A model generated the notes under the pieces. It was not told the DNA's origin, searched no databases, and saw only the letters and a list, made by a program, of their open reading frames with translations. The translations under genes and the position numbers were made by a program. Positions 28,477-37,493 of a stretch of 64,000 nucleotides of DNA are shown in pieces; position 1 is the stretch's first letter; the number at the start of each line of letters is the position of its first letter. This stretch comes from Luteimonas chenhongjianii (lineage in GTDB: Bacteria > Pseudomonadota > Gammaproteobacteria > Xanthomonadales > Xanthomonadaceae), in the NCBI RefSeq assembly GCF_002327105.1, contig NZ_CP023406.1, positions 3,038,001-3,102,000 of the forward strand, written 5' to 3'.

Positions 28477-28721
28477 GCGGAACGCGCGACGCGACGCTCA
28501 GCAGGTCTTTGCGCCCCTGAGGCAGTTGCCCTGCCGAGGCGCCAGGCGCTGCCTGGCGCACGCCACCCTGCCAACCGCTCTCGCCTGGCCCCAATGGGCT
28601 GCCGACCGCAGCCGGCCAGCCTCTTCGTGGGCGAAGCGATCGGCCCGCGGTTGCGCCATCGCACGGCCGCCTGTTCACGTGCTCCGCGCGCAGCCGTGTC
28701 CGCATCGGCGATAATCCCCCA

Positions 28722-29519
28722 ATGACCACCGCTCCCAATGCAGATGCCGGCCTCGTCATCGCCGGCAAGACCTATTCCTCCCGCCTGCTGACCGGCACCG
28801 GCAAGTTCAAGGATCTCGACGAGACGCGCCTGGCCACCGAGGCCGCGGGCGCACAGATCGTCACCGTCGCGATCCGGCGCACGAACATCGGCCAGAACCC
28901 GGGCGAGCCCAATCTGCTCGACGTGCTGCCGCCGGACCGGTACACCATCCTGCCCAACACTGCAGGCTGCTATACCGCCGAAGACGCGGTACGCACCTGC
29001 CGCCTGGCACGCGAGCTGCTCGACGGTCACAACCTGACCAAGCTCGAAGTGCTGGGCGACCAGCGCACGCTGTTCCCCGACGTCGTGCAGACGCTCAAGG
29101 CCGCCGAGCAGCTGGTCAGGGACGGCTTCGACGTCATGGTCTATACCTCCGACGATCCGATCCTGGCCAAGCGGCTGGAGGAGATCGGCTGCGCCGCGGT
29201 GATGCCGCTGGCCGCACCGATCGGCTCGGGCCTCGGCATCCAGAACAAGTACAACCTGATCGAGATCATCGAAAACGCCAAGGTGCCGATCATTGTCGAC
29301 GCCGGTGTGGGCACCGCGTCCGACGCCGCGATCGCGATGGAACTGGGCTGCGACGGCGTGTTGATGAATACCGCGATCGCCGGCGCGCGCAATCCCGTGC
29401 TGATGGCCAGCGCGATGCGCAAGGCGGTCGAAGCCGGTCGCGAGGCGTTCCTTGCCGGTCGCATTCCGCGCAAGCGCTTCGCCAGCGCCTCCTCGCCGGT
29501 CGACGGCCTGGTCGGCTGA
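28722..29519 (+). CDS. thiG: Thiazole synthase
   Basis: A 265-residue TIM-barrel enzyme that assembles the thiazole phosphate of thiamine from deoxyxylulose phosphate, dehydroglycine and the sulfur on ThiS. Characteristic blocks are [12 protein letters not shown] near the N-terminus, the catalytic lysine region [13 protein letters not shown] (about residues 105-117), and the phosphate-binding [33 protein letters not shown] region. Start ATG 28722. It is followed 10 bp later by trmB, an arrangement (thiS-thiG-trmB) also known from other gammaproteobacteria such as Pseudomonas. Confidence 0.95.
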   Translation: MTTAPNADAGLVIAGKTYSSRLLTGTGKFKDLDETRLATEAAGAQIVTVAIRRTNIGQNPGEPNLLDVLPPDRYTILPNTAGCYTAEDAVRTCRLARELLDGHNLTKLEVLGDQRTLFPDVVQTLKAAEQLVRDGFDVMVYTSDDPILAKRLEEIGCAAVMPLAAPIGSGLGIQNKYNLIEIIENAKVPIIVDAGVGTASDAAIAMELGCDGVLMNTAIAGARNPVLMASAMRKAVEAGREAFLAGRIPRKRFASASSPVDGLVG

Positions 29520-29529
29520 TCGCGGCGCG

Positions 29530-30285
29530 ATGACCAACCCGTTTTCCAGCGAAGGCGCCAAGGCCCCGCCCAAGCCGTTCACGGCTGTCGAAGGCCGACG
29601 CGAGATCCGCAGCTTCGTGCTGCGCCAGGGGCGGTTCACGCCGGCGCAGCAGCGCGCATTCGATGGCGCCTGGCCGAAGTTCGGGCTGGACTACCAGGGC
29701 ACGCCGCGTGATTTCGATGCCGCCTTCGGCCGCAGCGCGCCGCGTATCGTCGAGATCGGCTTCGGCAACGGCGCTGCGCTGCGCCACTCGGTGCGGATGG
29801 ATCCCGCGCGTGACCACATCGGTATCGAGGTGCATGCGCCCGGCGTGGGGCGGGTGCTCAATGCACTGGCCGAGGACGGCAACGGCAACGTCCGCGTGTA
29901 CCACCACGACGCGGTCGAAGTGCTGGAGCACGAGATCGGCGACGGCGCGCTCGACGAGATCCGCATCTACTTCCCCGATCCCTGGCACAAGAAGCGGCAC
30001 AACAAGCGTCGGCTGGTGAAGCCCGAGTTCGCGGCGCTGCTGGTGCGCAAGCTCGCGCCCGAAGGACGCCTGCATCTGGCGACCGACTGGGCCGACTACG
30101 CCGAACAGATGTGGGATGTGCTCGACGCGACGCCGGGACTGCGCAACCGCGCCGGCTCGCGTGGCCATGTGCCGCGTCCTCCGTGGCGGCCACAGACCCA
30201 TTTCGAGACGCGCGGACAGAAGCTCGGACACGGCGTCTGGGACCTGCTCTACGACCGCGTCGCAGACGGCGCCAGCGGACAGTAG
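29530..30285 (+). CDS. trmB: tRNA (guanine-46-N7)-methyltransferase
   Basis: A 251-residue SAM-dependent enzyme that forms m7G46 in the tRNA variable loop. The SAM-binding motif [14 protein letters not shown] is at about residues 75-88. The family signature [18 protein letters not shown] is at about 148-165, with the Asp and basic residues used for catalysis and tRNA contact. The N-terminal 35 residues are a variable extension. ATG 29530 lies 10 bp after the thiG stop, so translation is probably coupled. No anomaly seen. Confidence 0.95.
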   Translation: MTNPFSSEGAKAPPKPFTAVEGRREIRSFVLRQGRFTPAQQRAFDGAWPKFGLDYQGTPRDFDAAFGRSAPRIVEIGFGNGAALRHSVRMDPARDHIGIEVHAPGVGRVLNALAEDGNGNVRVYHHDAVEVLEHEIGDGALDEIRIYFPDPWHKKRHNKRRLVKPEFAALLVRKLAPEGRLHLATDWADYAEQMWDVLDATPGLRNRAGSRGHVPRPPWRPQTHFETRGQKLGHGVWDLLYDRVADGASGQ

Positions 30286-30414
30286 TGTCGTGATACGGGC
30301 CCCTGGACGCCGGGTTCGACATCCGCTGCACGCGGCGCCGCGCAGTCTGTTGCCGATGGCCTGCGCCCGGAACGCCTCACGCTCCGCTCTCCGCCCGCAC
30401 GGTGCGCGACGCTG

Positions 30415-32262
30415 ATGGACACCGCGCTCGCGCTCACCACGGACATGAAGATCGTACTGGCCCTCGTCGGTCTGACGATGGTGCTGTTCGTATTCCAGCG
30501 CGTACGCGCCGACCTGGTCGCACTGGTGGTGCTGGTGATGCTGGGGCTGACCGGGCTGGTGGCGCCCGAGGACGTGTTCAACGGCTTCTCCTCGAACGCG
30601 ACGATCAGCGTGATCGCCACGATGATCCTCGGCATGGGTCTGGACCGGACCGGCGCGCTCAACCGGCTCGCGGGCTGGCTGCTGCGCCGCTCCAAGGGCA
30701 TGGAGCAGCGCCTGCTCCTGCTGACCGCCGGCATTGCCGGCCTGAACTCGTCCGTGATGCAGAATCCCTCCGTCATGGCCCTGTACATGCCGGTCGCCGC
30801 GCGACTCGCCTCGCGCTCGGGCCTGCGGCTGGCGCAGATGCTGCTGCCGATCTGCGTGGCGATCGTCATGGGCGGCACCCTGACGATGGTGGGCAGCTCG
30901 CCGCTGATCCTGCTCAACGACCTGCTGACCGCGGCCAATGCCAACCTGCCTTCGGGCGCGGCGACGCTGGAATCGCTGAACATGTTCGCGCCGCTGCCGA
31001 TCGGTCTGGTGCTGCTGGCCTCGGGCCTGGCGTATTTCCACTTCCGAGGCCACGACCAGCTGCGAGAGCTCGAGGATGGCAGCGAAGGCAACGTGACTCC
31101 CGCACGGACGCAGAGCTATTTCGCCAGCGCCTACGGGATCGAGGGCGACGTCTACGAACTGGTGGTCACCGCGGAAAGCCCGATGGTCGGCATGACCTTC
31201 GGCGAGGCCGAGGCGATCCATGATGCGCCGGTGCTGCTGGCGCTCAAATCCGAGAACGAGTCGCGGCTGGCGCCGCCGGCGGATGCGCGCATCTGGGTGG
31301 GCAGCGTGATCGGCGCGATGGGCCAGCGCCAGCAGGTCGCCGACTTCGCCCAGAACCAGTTCCTGCGCATGAGCACGCGGCTGCGCAATTTCGGAGATCT
31401 GTTCAATCCCAGCCGCGCCGGGATCGCCGAGGCCGTGGTGCCGCCGACCTCCAAGTTCATCGGCAAGTCGGCGACCGAGCTGAACCTGCGCAAGGAATAC
31501 GGCGTGCGCCTGCTGGCGATCAACCGCGACAAGGAAGTGATCCGCGACAACGTGCGGACCATGCCGCTGCGCGCCGGCGACATGCTGGTGCTGCACAGCA
31601 TCTGGCAGGACCTCGCCAAGACCGCCAAGTCGCTCGACTTCATCATCGTCACCGACTACCCCAAGGGCGAGCAGCGCCCGCACAAGTTCAAGGTCGCGAT
31701 GGCGATCTTCGCGGTGACCCTGCTGATCGCGCTGTCGTCACGGGTACCGACCTCGGTCGCCCTGATGACCGGCGTGGCCGGCATGCTGGTATTCGGCGTG
31801 CTGAAGATGGACGAGGCCTACAGCGCGATCAACTGGAAGACGGTGTTCCTGATGGCCTGCCTGATCCCGCTGGGCTGGGCGATGGATTCCAGCGGCGCGG
31901 CGGCGTGGGTCGCCGGCCACACGATCGAGCGCCTGCCCAGCGGCCTGCCGATCTGGGTGCTGGAAATCGCCGTCGCACTGCTGACCGCGGCGTTCTCGAT
32001 GGTGATCAGCCACGTGGGCGCGACGATCGTCGTGGTGCCGCTGGCGATCAACCTCGCGCTGGCGGTGGGCGGCAACCCGACCGCGTTCGCGCTGATCGTC
32101 GCGCTGTCGGCCTCGAACAATTTCGTCACCCAGTCCAATCCGGTGATGTCGATGATCATCGGTCCAGCCGGCTACAAGGCGCGCGAGCTGTGGAAGATCG
32201 GTGTGCCGATCTCGCTGATCTACACCGCGATCGTCGTGACGATGGTCAATCTGCTGTTCTGA
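30415..32262 (+). CDS. SLC13-family permease with two RCK_C (TrkA-C) domains
   Basis: A 615-residue inner-membrane transporter. Hydrophobic segments at the N-terminal side (from about residue 12 to 215) and at the C-terminal side (from about 430 to the end) form a split permease. The middle (about 225-400) is soluble and has two TrkA-C/RCK_C-like regulatory domains (YELVVTAESPMVGMTFGEAEA and later AVVPPTSKFIGKSATELNLR). The motif around SASNNFVTQSNPVMSMI is typical of the SLC13/DASS group. The substrate could be a dicarboxylate, sulfate or another anion; the sequence does not settle it. It starts 129 bp after trmB. Confidence 0.82.
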   Translation: MDTALALTTDMKIVLALVGLTMVLFVFQRVRADLVALVVLVMLGLTGLVAPEDVFNGFSSNATISVIATMILGMGLDRTGALNRLAGWLLRRSKGMEQRLLLLTAGIAGLNSSVMQNPSVMALYMPVAARLASRSGLRLAQMLLPICVAIVMGGTLTMVGSSPLILLNDLLTAANANLPSGAATLESLNMFAPLPIGLVLLASGLAYFHFRGHDQLRELEDGSEGNVTPARTQSYFASAYGIEGDVYELVVTAESPMVGMTFGEAEAIHDAPVLLALKSENESRLAPPADARIWVGSVIGAMGQRQQVADFAQNQFLRMSTRLRNFGDLFNPSRAGIAEAVVPPTSKFIGKSATELNLRKEYGVRLLAINRDKEVIRDNVRTMPLRAGDMLVLHSIWQDLAKTAKSLDFIIVTDYPKGEQRPHKFKVAMAIFAVTLLIALSSRVPTSVALMTGVAGMLVFGVLKMDEAYSAINWKTVFLMACLIPLGWAMDSSGAAAWVAGHTIERLPSGLPIWVLEIAVALLTAAFSMVISHVGATIVVVPLAINLALAVGGNPTAFALIVALSASNNFVTQSNPVMSMIIGPAGYKARELWKIGVPISLIYTAIVVTMVNLLF

Positions 32263-32272
32263 TCCGATGGGC

Positions 32273-32626
32273 TCAGGCGAGCACGACCTGCCCGTCGACC
32301 ACCGCCACTGCGACCCCGCGCAGCGAGGCTCCCTTGCAGGGGCCGGCCACGCACAGTCCATCGTCCACCGAGAAGCTGGCGCCGTGGGCCGCGCAGATCA
32401 CGTCGCCGGATTTCGATCGCAGGAACTGTCCGGGCGCCCAGTCCAGGCGACGCCCGGCGTGGGGACAGATGTTCAGCCACGCCCGCACCTGCTGTCCCTG
32501 CCGGAACAGCATCAGCGATTCCGCGTCGCCGTCGACCAGTGCCTCCACCTCCGTAAATCCGCCATCGGCAATTGCGTCGAGGGCGAGCAGGGGCGCCGCC
32601 CTGTCACGTGGCTTTAACGAATGCAT
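32273..32626 (-). CDS. Small Rieske 2Fe-2S protein
   Basis: A 117-residue protein with a single Rieske domain. The cluster ligands are visible as ICPHAG and VICAAHG (CxH and CxxH) separated by 21 residues, with a later CVAGPCKG loop that closes the cluster pocket. There is no catalytic partner domain, signal peptide or membrane helix, so it is probably a cytosolic ferredoxin-like electron carrier or a NirD-like subunit. ATG 32626 has GGAG five bases upstream and is preferred over the longer frame. It converges on the permease gene with a 10-bp gap. The redox partner is unknown. Confidence 0.85.
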   Translation of the reverse strand: MHSLKPRDRAAPLLALDAIADGGFTEVEALVDGDAESLMLFRQGQQVRAWLNICPHAGRRLDWAPGQFLRSKSGDVICAAHGASFSVDDGLCVAGPCKGASLRGVAVAVVDGQVVLA

Positions 32627-32703
32627 TACAACTCCGGGGCGATGTCGACCGATACTGGACACCGGCCAATCGGCCTCATTGTGTCACGACGCTTCTGGAA
32701 CCC

Positions 32704-32997
32704 ATGTCAAACGCCTTCTTCCGCGACCTGCATGCCCGATTCGACGCCTCCGGCGTGCGCGCGATGTTCGCGCCGCGCAAGCCACGTCACCCGCTGCTGC
32801 GAATCGCGCTCGGCCTGGTCGGCGTCGCGATGCTGGCCATGCTGTTGGTGGCCGGCCTCTTCGTGGGCGCGGCGATGATCCTGTTCGGGGTCACCCGTCG
32901 TCTGCTTGTACGCCGGCCGGCGGCGCGTCCCGAGACCCGCATCGTGGACGCCGAATACCGCGTCGTCCGCGAGCGCACCCAGGTCGTGCTGCGCTGA
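32704..32997 (+). CDS. Small membrane protein of unknown function
   Basis: A 97-residue protein with a basic N-terminus (MSNAFFRDLHARFD), one long hydrophobic region at about residues 32-62 that could span the membrane once or as a hairpin, and an Arg-rich cytoplasmic tail (RRLLVRRPAARPETR). No family recognised. It is divergent from the Rieske gene (77 bp apart) and upstream of the FAH-family hydrolase on the same strand. The frame has normal GC-rich codon use, which supports it being a real gene. Confidence 0.65.
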   Translation: MSNAFFRDLHARFDASGVRAMFAPRKPRHPLLRIALGLVGVAMLAMLLVAGLFVGAAMILFGVTRRLLVRRPAARPETRIVDAEYRVVRERTQVVLR

Positions 32998-33074
32998 ATC
33001 CCCTGCGCGGCCACGCCGCGCCCGCTGTTGACCCCAACACCCCATTGCGCCGCACGGCGCGAAAGGATTTCGCG

Positions 33075-33800
33075 ATGACAGTCTCCGTGCGTGATGTCGT
33101 GCCCGCCATCGAACCCGTCCGCCTGCCGGTGCGCGGCGGCGGTGTTTTCCCGGTGCGTCGCGTGTACTGCGTGGGTCGCAATTTCGCCGACCATGCCAGG
33201 GAAATGGGCGCGCAGGCCCCGACATCGAAGGCCGCCCGCGGCACACCGGTGTTCTTCGCCAAGCCCGCGGATGCGGTGGTGACCGCCGCTGCAGTGCCCT
33301 ACCCGACTGCGACGCAGGATCTGCACCACGAAGTGGAGCTGGTCGTCGCGCTCGGCGCCGACGCGCCGCCCGGTGAGCTTGCGGTCGACGCCGCGCAGGC
33401 GCTGGTGTTCGGCTACACCGTCGGGCTCGACCTCACCCGGCGCGATCTGCAGGCCGCGGCCAAGGCCAAGGGTCTGCCATGGGACGTCGCCAAGGGCTTC
33501 GATGCATCGGCGCCGGTCGGCGAGCTGGTGCCCGCCGAGGATGTCGGTCCCCTCGCACCGCGCACCCTCTCGCTCGAGGTGAATGGCGAACGCCGGCAGG
33601 CATCGACGCTTGACCAGCTGATCTGGGACGTGCCCGAGATCCTGCACGAGCTGTCGAAGCTGTTCGCGCTGCGGGCCGGCGATCTGGTCTTCATGGGAAC
33701 GCCTGCGGGTGTGGCCGCCTTGCAGCCCGGCGACCGCTGCGTGGCGCGGCTCGACGATGTGATCGAACTGCATCTGGAGATCACTCCGCCGTCGCTATAG
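33075..33800 (+). CDS. Fumarylacetoacetate hydrolase (FAH) family protein
   Basis: A 241-residue metal-dependent C-C hydrolase of the FAH family. The core begins at VYCVGRNFADHAREMG and contains the metal-binding acidic residues in HHEVELVV, the VFGYTVGLDLTRRDLQ block, the KGFDASAP motif and the terminal GDLVFMGTPAGV motif. The short length fits the FAHD1/fumarylpyruvate-hydrolase or acylpyruvase subgroup rather than fumarylacetoacetase itself. The gene sits between a small membrane protein and mscL; no aromatic-degradation genes are near, so a housekeeping role such as oxaloacetate or acylpyruvate clean-up is possible. ATG 33075 follows AAAGGATT. Confidence 0.88.
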   Translation: MTVSVRDVVPAIEPVRLPVRGGGVFPVRRVYCVGRNFADHAREMGAQAPTSKAARGTPVFFAKPADAVVTAAAVPYPTATQDLHHEVELVVALGADAPPGELAVDAAQALVFGYTVGLDLTRRDLQAAAKAKGLPWDVAKGFDASAPVGELVPAEDVGPLAPRTLSLEVNGERRQASTLDQLIWDVPEILHELSKLFALRAGDLVFMGTPAGVAALQPGDRCVARLDDVIELHLEITPPSL

Positions 33801-33836
33801 TCGGCACCGTGTCTCCCCCAAGTGCAGGAGTGATCC

Positions 33837-34265
33837 ATGGGCATCCTCGGCGAGTTCAAGGAATTCGCGGTCCGCGGCAACGTGATCGATCTTGCGGTGG
33901 GCGTGGTCATTGGCGCTTCGTTCGGAAAGATCGTCACCGCTCTGGTCGACCAGATCATCATGCCGCCGGTCGGCTGGCTGATCGGCGGCATCGATTTCGC
34001 GGACCTTGCCATCACGCTGCGCGGGGCCACGATCGACGCCGCGACCGGCGAGGAGATCCCCGCGATCACGATCGGCTACGGCATCTTCATCAACACCGTC
34101 ATCCAGTTCATCATCGTCGCCTTCGCGATCTTCATCGCGGTGAAGTTCATCAATCGCCTCAGGCGCAAGCAGGCGGATGCACCGGAAGCCGACAAACCCG
34201 CCGAGCCCAGCGAGGAAGTGCAGCTGTTGCGCGAGATCCGCGATTCGCTGCGCAGCCAGCCCTGA
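33837..34265 (+). CDS. mscL: Large-conductance mechanosensitive channel
   Basis: A 142-residue inner-membrane channel that opens under membrane tension to release solutes during hypo-osmotic shock. It shows the N-terminal amphipathic helix ([23 protein letters not shown]), the pore-lining first membrane helix with the gating glycines ([15 protein letters not shown]), a periplasmic loop, a second membrane helix ([23 protein letters not shown]) and a charged C-terminal helix ending [13 protein letters not shown] Shine-Dalgarno GGAG lies just upstream. Complete and of normal length. Confidence 0.97.
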   Translation: MGILGEFKEFAVRGNVIDLAVGVVIGASFGKIVTALVDQIIMPPVGWLIGGIDFADLAITLRGATIDAATGEEIPAITIGYGIFINTVIQFIIVAFAIFIAVKFINRLRRKQADAPEADKPAEPSEEVQLLREIRDSLRSQP

Positions 34266-34342
34266 CTTCTTCGACAGCTTCGCAATTCCACGGGCCGCGC
34301 GCACAATGCCGCGGCCCGTTTTCTTTCCGCTGGAGTGTCCGC

Positions 34343-35770
34343 TTGCGCATCCCGTCCCTCAGGCCGTTGGCCGTTTCCCTGCTGTCGTCCGCGTTGCTCT
34401 CCGCAGCGCCCCTGCTTGCGCAACCGCGCGGGGATGCACCGATGTCCCGGGCATCGATCGAGCTGGCCACGCAGTTGCGCGAGCGCGCGGTGGCCGACGG
34501 CACCGCCTATGCGCTGATCGAATCGCTGACCACCGAGGTCGGCCCGCGCCTGCCGGGCAGCGAAGCGGATGCGCGCGCGGTGGCCTGGGCCAAGGCGCGC
34601 TTCGAGGCACTCGGCTATGACAAGGTCTGGACCGAACCGGTGACGTTTCCCAAGTGGGAACGCCGCAGCGAGCGGGCTGCGGTCGTGGGTGCGCATGCGC
34701 AGCCGCTGGTGATCACCGCACTGGGCGGCAGCCCGGCCGGCGATGTCACCGCAGAGCTCGTGCGCTTCGACAGCATCGCTGCCCTGGAAGCCGCCGATCC
34801 CGCGGCGCTGCGCGGCAAGCTCGCCTTCGTCGACGTGCCGATGGCGCGCTCGCGCGACGGCAGCGGCTATGGCGCCGCCGGTCCCGTGCGCAGCCGCGGA
34901 CCGTCCATCGCCGCCCGCAAGGGTGCGGCTGGCTATCTGATGCGCTCCATCGGCACCAGCCCGCACCGCGTCGCCAATACCGGCATCACCCGCTTCGACG
35001 CCGATGTCACGCCGATTCCATCGGCGGCGCTGTCGTTGCCCGATGCCGACCAGCTCACCCGCCTGCTGCAGCGCGGGCCGGTGCAGGTGCATCTGGCGCT
35101 GGATGTGGGCTGGAACGGCGAGTACACCTCGCAGAACGTGATCGCCGAACTCACCGGCCGGGAAGCGCCGGAGGAGATCGTGCTGATCGGCGGGCACCTC
35201 GATTCATGGGACCTGGGCACTGGCGCGGTCGACGACGCCTCCGGCGTCGGCATCTCGATGGCCGCCGGCCATCTGATCGCGCAGCTGCCGCAGCGCCCGC
35301 GTCGAACCGTGCGCGTGGTGGCGTTCGCCAACGAAGAACAGGGCCTGCTCGGCGCTCGCGCCTACGCCGACGCGCATGGCGGCGCGGACGTCATCGCCAG
35401 GCACATCATCGGTGCGGAAAGCGACTTCGGTGCGGGCCGCATCTATGGCTTCAACACCAGCGCGCCGGCCGACCAGCGCGCGACCAGCGACGCGATCGCC
35501 GAGGCGCTGCGCCCGCTCGGCATCGACTATCTGCAGGACCAGGGCAGTCCGGGCCCCGATATCTCGCCGCTGGCGGCCAAGGGCGGCGCCTGGGGCTGGC
35601 TCGGCCAGGACGGTTCGGATTACTTCGATCTGCACCACAACGCCGACGACACACTCGACAAGGTCGATCCAGACGCGGTCGCGCAAAACACCGCCGCGTA
35701 CGCCGTGTTCGCTTGGCTCGCAGCGGAATCCGAAGGCGGATTCGGCAGCGCGCCGAAAGCCGCGCCCTGA
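34343..35770 (+). CDS. Secreted M28-family zinc aminopeptidase (TTG start)
   Basis: A 475-residue exported metallopeptidase. The best start is TTG 34343, with GGAG seven bases upstream; it gives a signal peptide (SLRPLAVSLLSSALLSAAPLLAQ). A PA-like insert lies in the middle. The M28 zinc site is complete: GGHLDSWDLGTGAVDDASG with the first His and bridging Asp, ANEEQGLLGARAYA with the catalytic and binding Glu residues, GAESDFGAG with a further Asp, and LHHNADDTLDKV with the last His. The protein would trim N-terminal residues from peptides in the periplasm or outside. It converges on the methyltransferase gene with only 4 bp between stop codons. Confidence 0.9.
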   Translation: MRIPSLRPLAVSLLSSALLSAAPLLAQPRGDAPMSRASIELATQLRERAVADGTAYALIESLTTEVGPRLPGSEADARAVAWAKARFEALGYDKVWTEPVTFPKWERRSERAAVVGAHAQPLVITALGGSPAGDVTAELVRFDSIAALEAADPAALRGKLAFVDVPMARSRDGSGYGAAGPVRSRGPSIAARKGAAGYLMRSIGTSPHRVANTGITRFDADVTPIPSAALSLPDADQLTRLLQRGPVQVHLALDVGWNGEYTSQNVIAELTGREAPEEIVLIGGHLDSWDLGTGAVDDASGVGISMAAGHLIAQLPQRPRRTVRVVAFANEEQGLLGARAYADAHGGADVIARHIIGAESDFGAGRIYGFNTSAPADQRATSDAIAEALRPLGIDYLQDQGSPGPDISPLAAKGGAWGWLGQDGSDYFDLHHNADDTLDKVDPDAVAQNTAAYAVFAWLAAESEGGFGSAPKAAP

Positions 35771-35774
35771 GCGG

Positions 35775-36605
35775 TCAGCGCCGCGCCGCCAGCACCCAGA
35801 TGCCGCGCGGCAGACCGCACGCGGCATCGCGGACGTAATGCATCCGGGCATGCGCAAAGCCTGCCCGGATCAGCAATGCTGGCAAGTCCCAGCCGAAGTG
35901 GTGGAAACACAGCACGCCGCCGCCGAGCGGATCGCCATGGAATTCGGCCGGCCCGTGGTGGACCACCTCGCCGCCCTGGCCGAGGCTCGCGATGCGTTTG
36001 CTGTGTGCGGCGTCCTGGTAGAACGGCACGGTGGCGATCAGATGACCGCCCGGCCGGAGCACTCGGGCGAACTCGCGGAACGCGGCCTCGGCGTCGGGCA
36101 CATGCTCGAGCACATCGAGACTCAGGGCCGCGTCGAGGGTGGCGTCCGCAAACACCAGTCGGGTGACGTCGCCGCGGTGCACCTGCTGATAGACCCCGCG
36201 GCGCCACAACCACAACATGAGCCGCAGCCGGCGCAACGGTGCATGGACGTACTCGGAGCCGATGAGCGCCGGGAACCGCGCGCGCAGCGCGACGTACAGC
36301 GGGCTGGCCTGCTCGGTCAGATACGCGCGCGCCCCCGGATCCAGGCCGGCAGACGCCAGTACCCGCGCCACCGCCCGTTGGCGCGCCATGCACCCACAGG
36401 CAGCACAGTGCATGCCCTCGCGGGTATCGGCGGGCTGCATCGGCGGCAGGAACCCGCGTCCCGCGCCACAGGCATCGCAGCGTCCTGCCACGGCCTGGCC
36501 TGCGGCCGGTTCGGCGTCTGCCAGGAGCACATCCGGCGCCGCCGCCTGCCAGGCGTCGTAGTCGGACCAGCCTGGATCCACGCTCAGCGCAACCGGGCCG
36601 ACCAT
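35775..36605 (-). CDS. Class I SAM methyltransferase with N-terminal zinc-ribbon-like motif
   Basis: A methyltransferase of about 276 residues. The N-terminal part has two CxxC pairs (RCDACG near residue 42 and HCAACGC near 66) that could bind zinc. The C-terminal domain is a methyltransferase-11 type fold with DATLDAALSLDVLEHVPDAE and LRPGGHLIATVPFY, but I do not see a classical glycine-rich motif I. Start is ambiguous: ATG 36605 overlaps the upstream TrmH gene by 22 bp, while GTG 36581 begins just past its stop. The overlap suggests translational coupling with the TrmH-family gene. The substrate is unknown; a lipid or small molecule is as likely as RNA. Confidence 0.75.
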   Translation of the reverse strand: MVGPVALSVDPGWSDYDAWQAAAPDVLLADAEPAAGQAVAGRCDACGAGRGFLPPMQPADTREGMHCAACGCMARQRAVARVLASAGLDPGARAYLTEQASPLYVALRARFPALIGSEYVHAPLRRLRLMLWLWRRGVYQQVHRGDVTRLVFADATLDAALSLDVLEHVPDAEAAFREFARVLRPGGHLIATVPFYQDAAHSKRIASLGQGGEVVHHGPAEFHGDPLGGGVLCFHHFGWDLPALLIRAGFAHARMHYVRDAACGLPRGIWVLAARR

Positions 36606-37492
36606 TGCGCCAGCAGCACTGCGGTGGCCGCCGACACGTTGAGGCTTTCGACCTTGCCGCTGCCGGGGATGCACAGGCGCAGGTCACAGGCCTTCACGAG
36701 CTCGGCGTCCATGCCCTCGCCCTCGGCGCCGAGCACGAAGACCAGACGTTCCGGCAGCTCTGCCGCGAACACGTCGTCGCCGCCGCGGACCACCGTGGCC
36801 GCGAGCTTGAAGCCGGCGCTGCGCAACTGCGCAAGCGCGTTGTCCTCACGCCCCAGGCGCACGAACGGGACCGCTTCCGCGCCGCCCTCGGCGACGCGCG
36901 CCGCCGCGCCCGACAACGCCAGCGGCGAGGTCTTGGGCAGCAGCACCGCGGAGACGCCGAAGTGCGCCGCCGAGCGCAGGATCGCACCGAGGTTGTGTGG
37001 ATTGCCCACGCCGTCGAGCCACAGCGCGCATGCGGGTCCTGCAGGCAGGGACTGCAGCCACGTCCCCAGCGACTGCGGCGCCTCGCGCAGCACGTCGGCG
37101 ACGACGCCTTCGTGGTGCGCGCTCGACGCGAGCTTGCGCAGATCGTCCTCGGCGACCACGCGATACCCGACCCGGTTCGCCGCGCACCACTTCAGCAGCG
37201 GCTGCAACTGCGGAATGCGCGCCTCGAGCAGATAGAGCTTGCGGATCGCCTCGGGCCGACGCGCGAACACGGCGTCGATCGCATTGCGCCCGTAGAGGCG
37301 CATCTCGCGCCTGTCTTCAGCCTCGCCGGCGGCAGCGACGTCGTCGGCACGCGCATCGGGCCGCGGTGCGGCAGCGCGCGGCGGCTCGGGGTTCGGCCGC
37401 GCTCGTGCGCCCCACGGGCTGTCGCGTCCCGGCGCGGGCGCTGGAGTTCGGGGTGTGTCCTGGCCGCCACCGGGCCAACGTGATTTCGTCAT
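36584..37492 (-). CDS. TrmH/SpoU-family RNA 2'-O-methyltransferase
   Basis: A 302-residue RNA methyltransferase of the SPOUT class. A proline- and arginine-rich N-terminal tail (residues 1-60) precedes a SpoU substrate-binding domain (LYGRNAIDAVFARRPEAIRKLYLLE) and the catalytic knot with the three SpoU motifs: LDGVGNPHNLGAILRSA, FVLGAEGEGM and IPGSGKVESLNVSAATAVLL. It resembles RlmB and E. coli YfiF; the long N-terminal tail favours the YfiF type. ATG 37492 lies 1 bp from the upstream symporter stop. The RNA target cannot be assigned from sequence. Confidence 0.88.
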   Translation of the reverse strand: MTKSRWPGGGQDTPRTPAPAPGRDSPWGARARPNPEPPRAAAPRPDARADDVAAAGEAEDRREMRLYGRNAIDAVFARRPEAIRKLYLLEARIPQLQPLLKWCAANRVGYRVVAEDDLRKLASSAHHEGVVADVLREAPQSLGTWLQSLPAGPACALWLDGVGNPHNLGAILRSAAHFGVSAVLLPKTSPLALSGAAARVAEGGAEAVPFVRLGREDNALAQLRSAGFKLAATVVRGGDDVFAAELPERLVFVLGAEGEGMDAELVKACDLRLCIPGSGKVESLNVSAATAVLLAQWSARLR

Positions 37493-37493
37493 G

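Noticed and set aside
29290..31683. A 797-residue minus-strand frame covering thiG, trmB and the permease start
   Set aside because: It crosses three clear plus-strand genes and has no recognisable domain.
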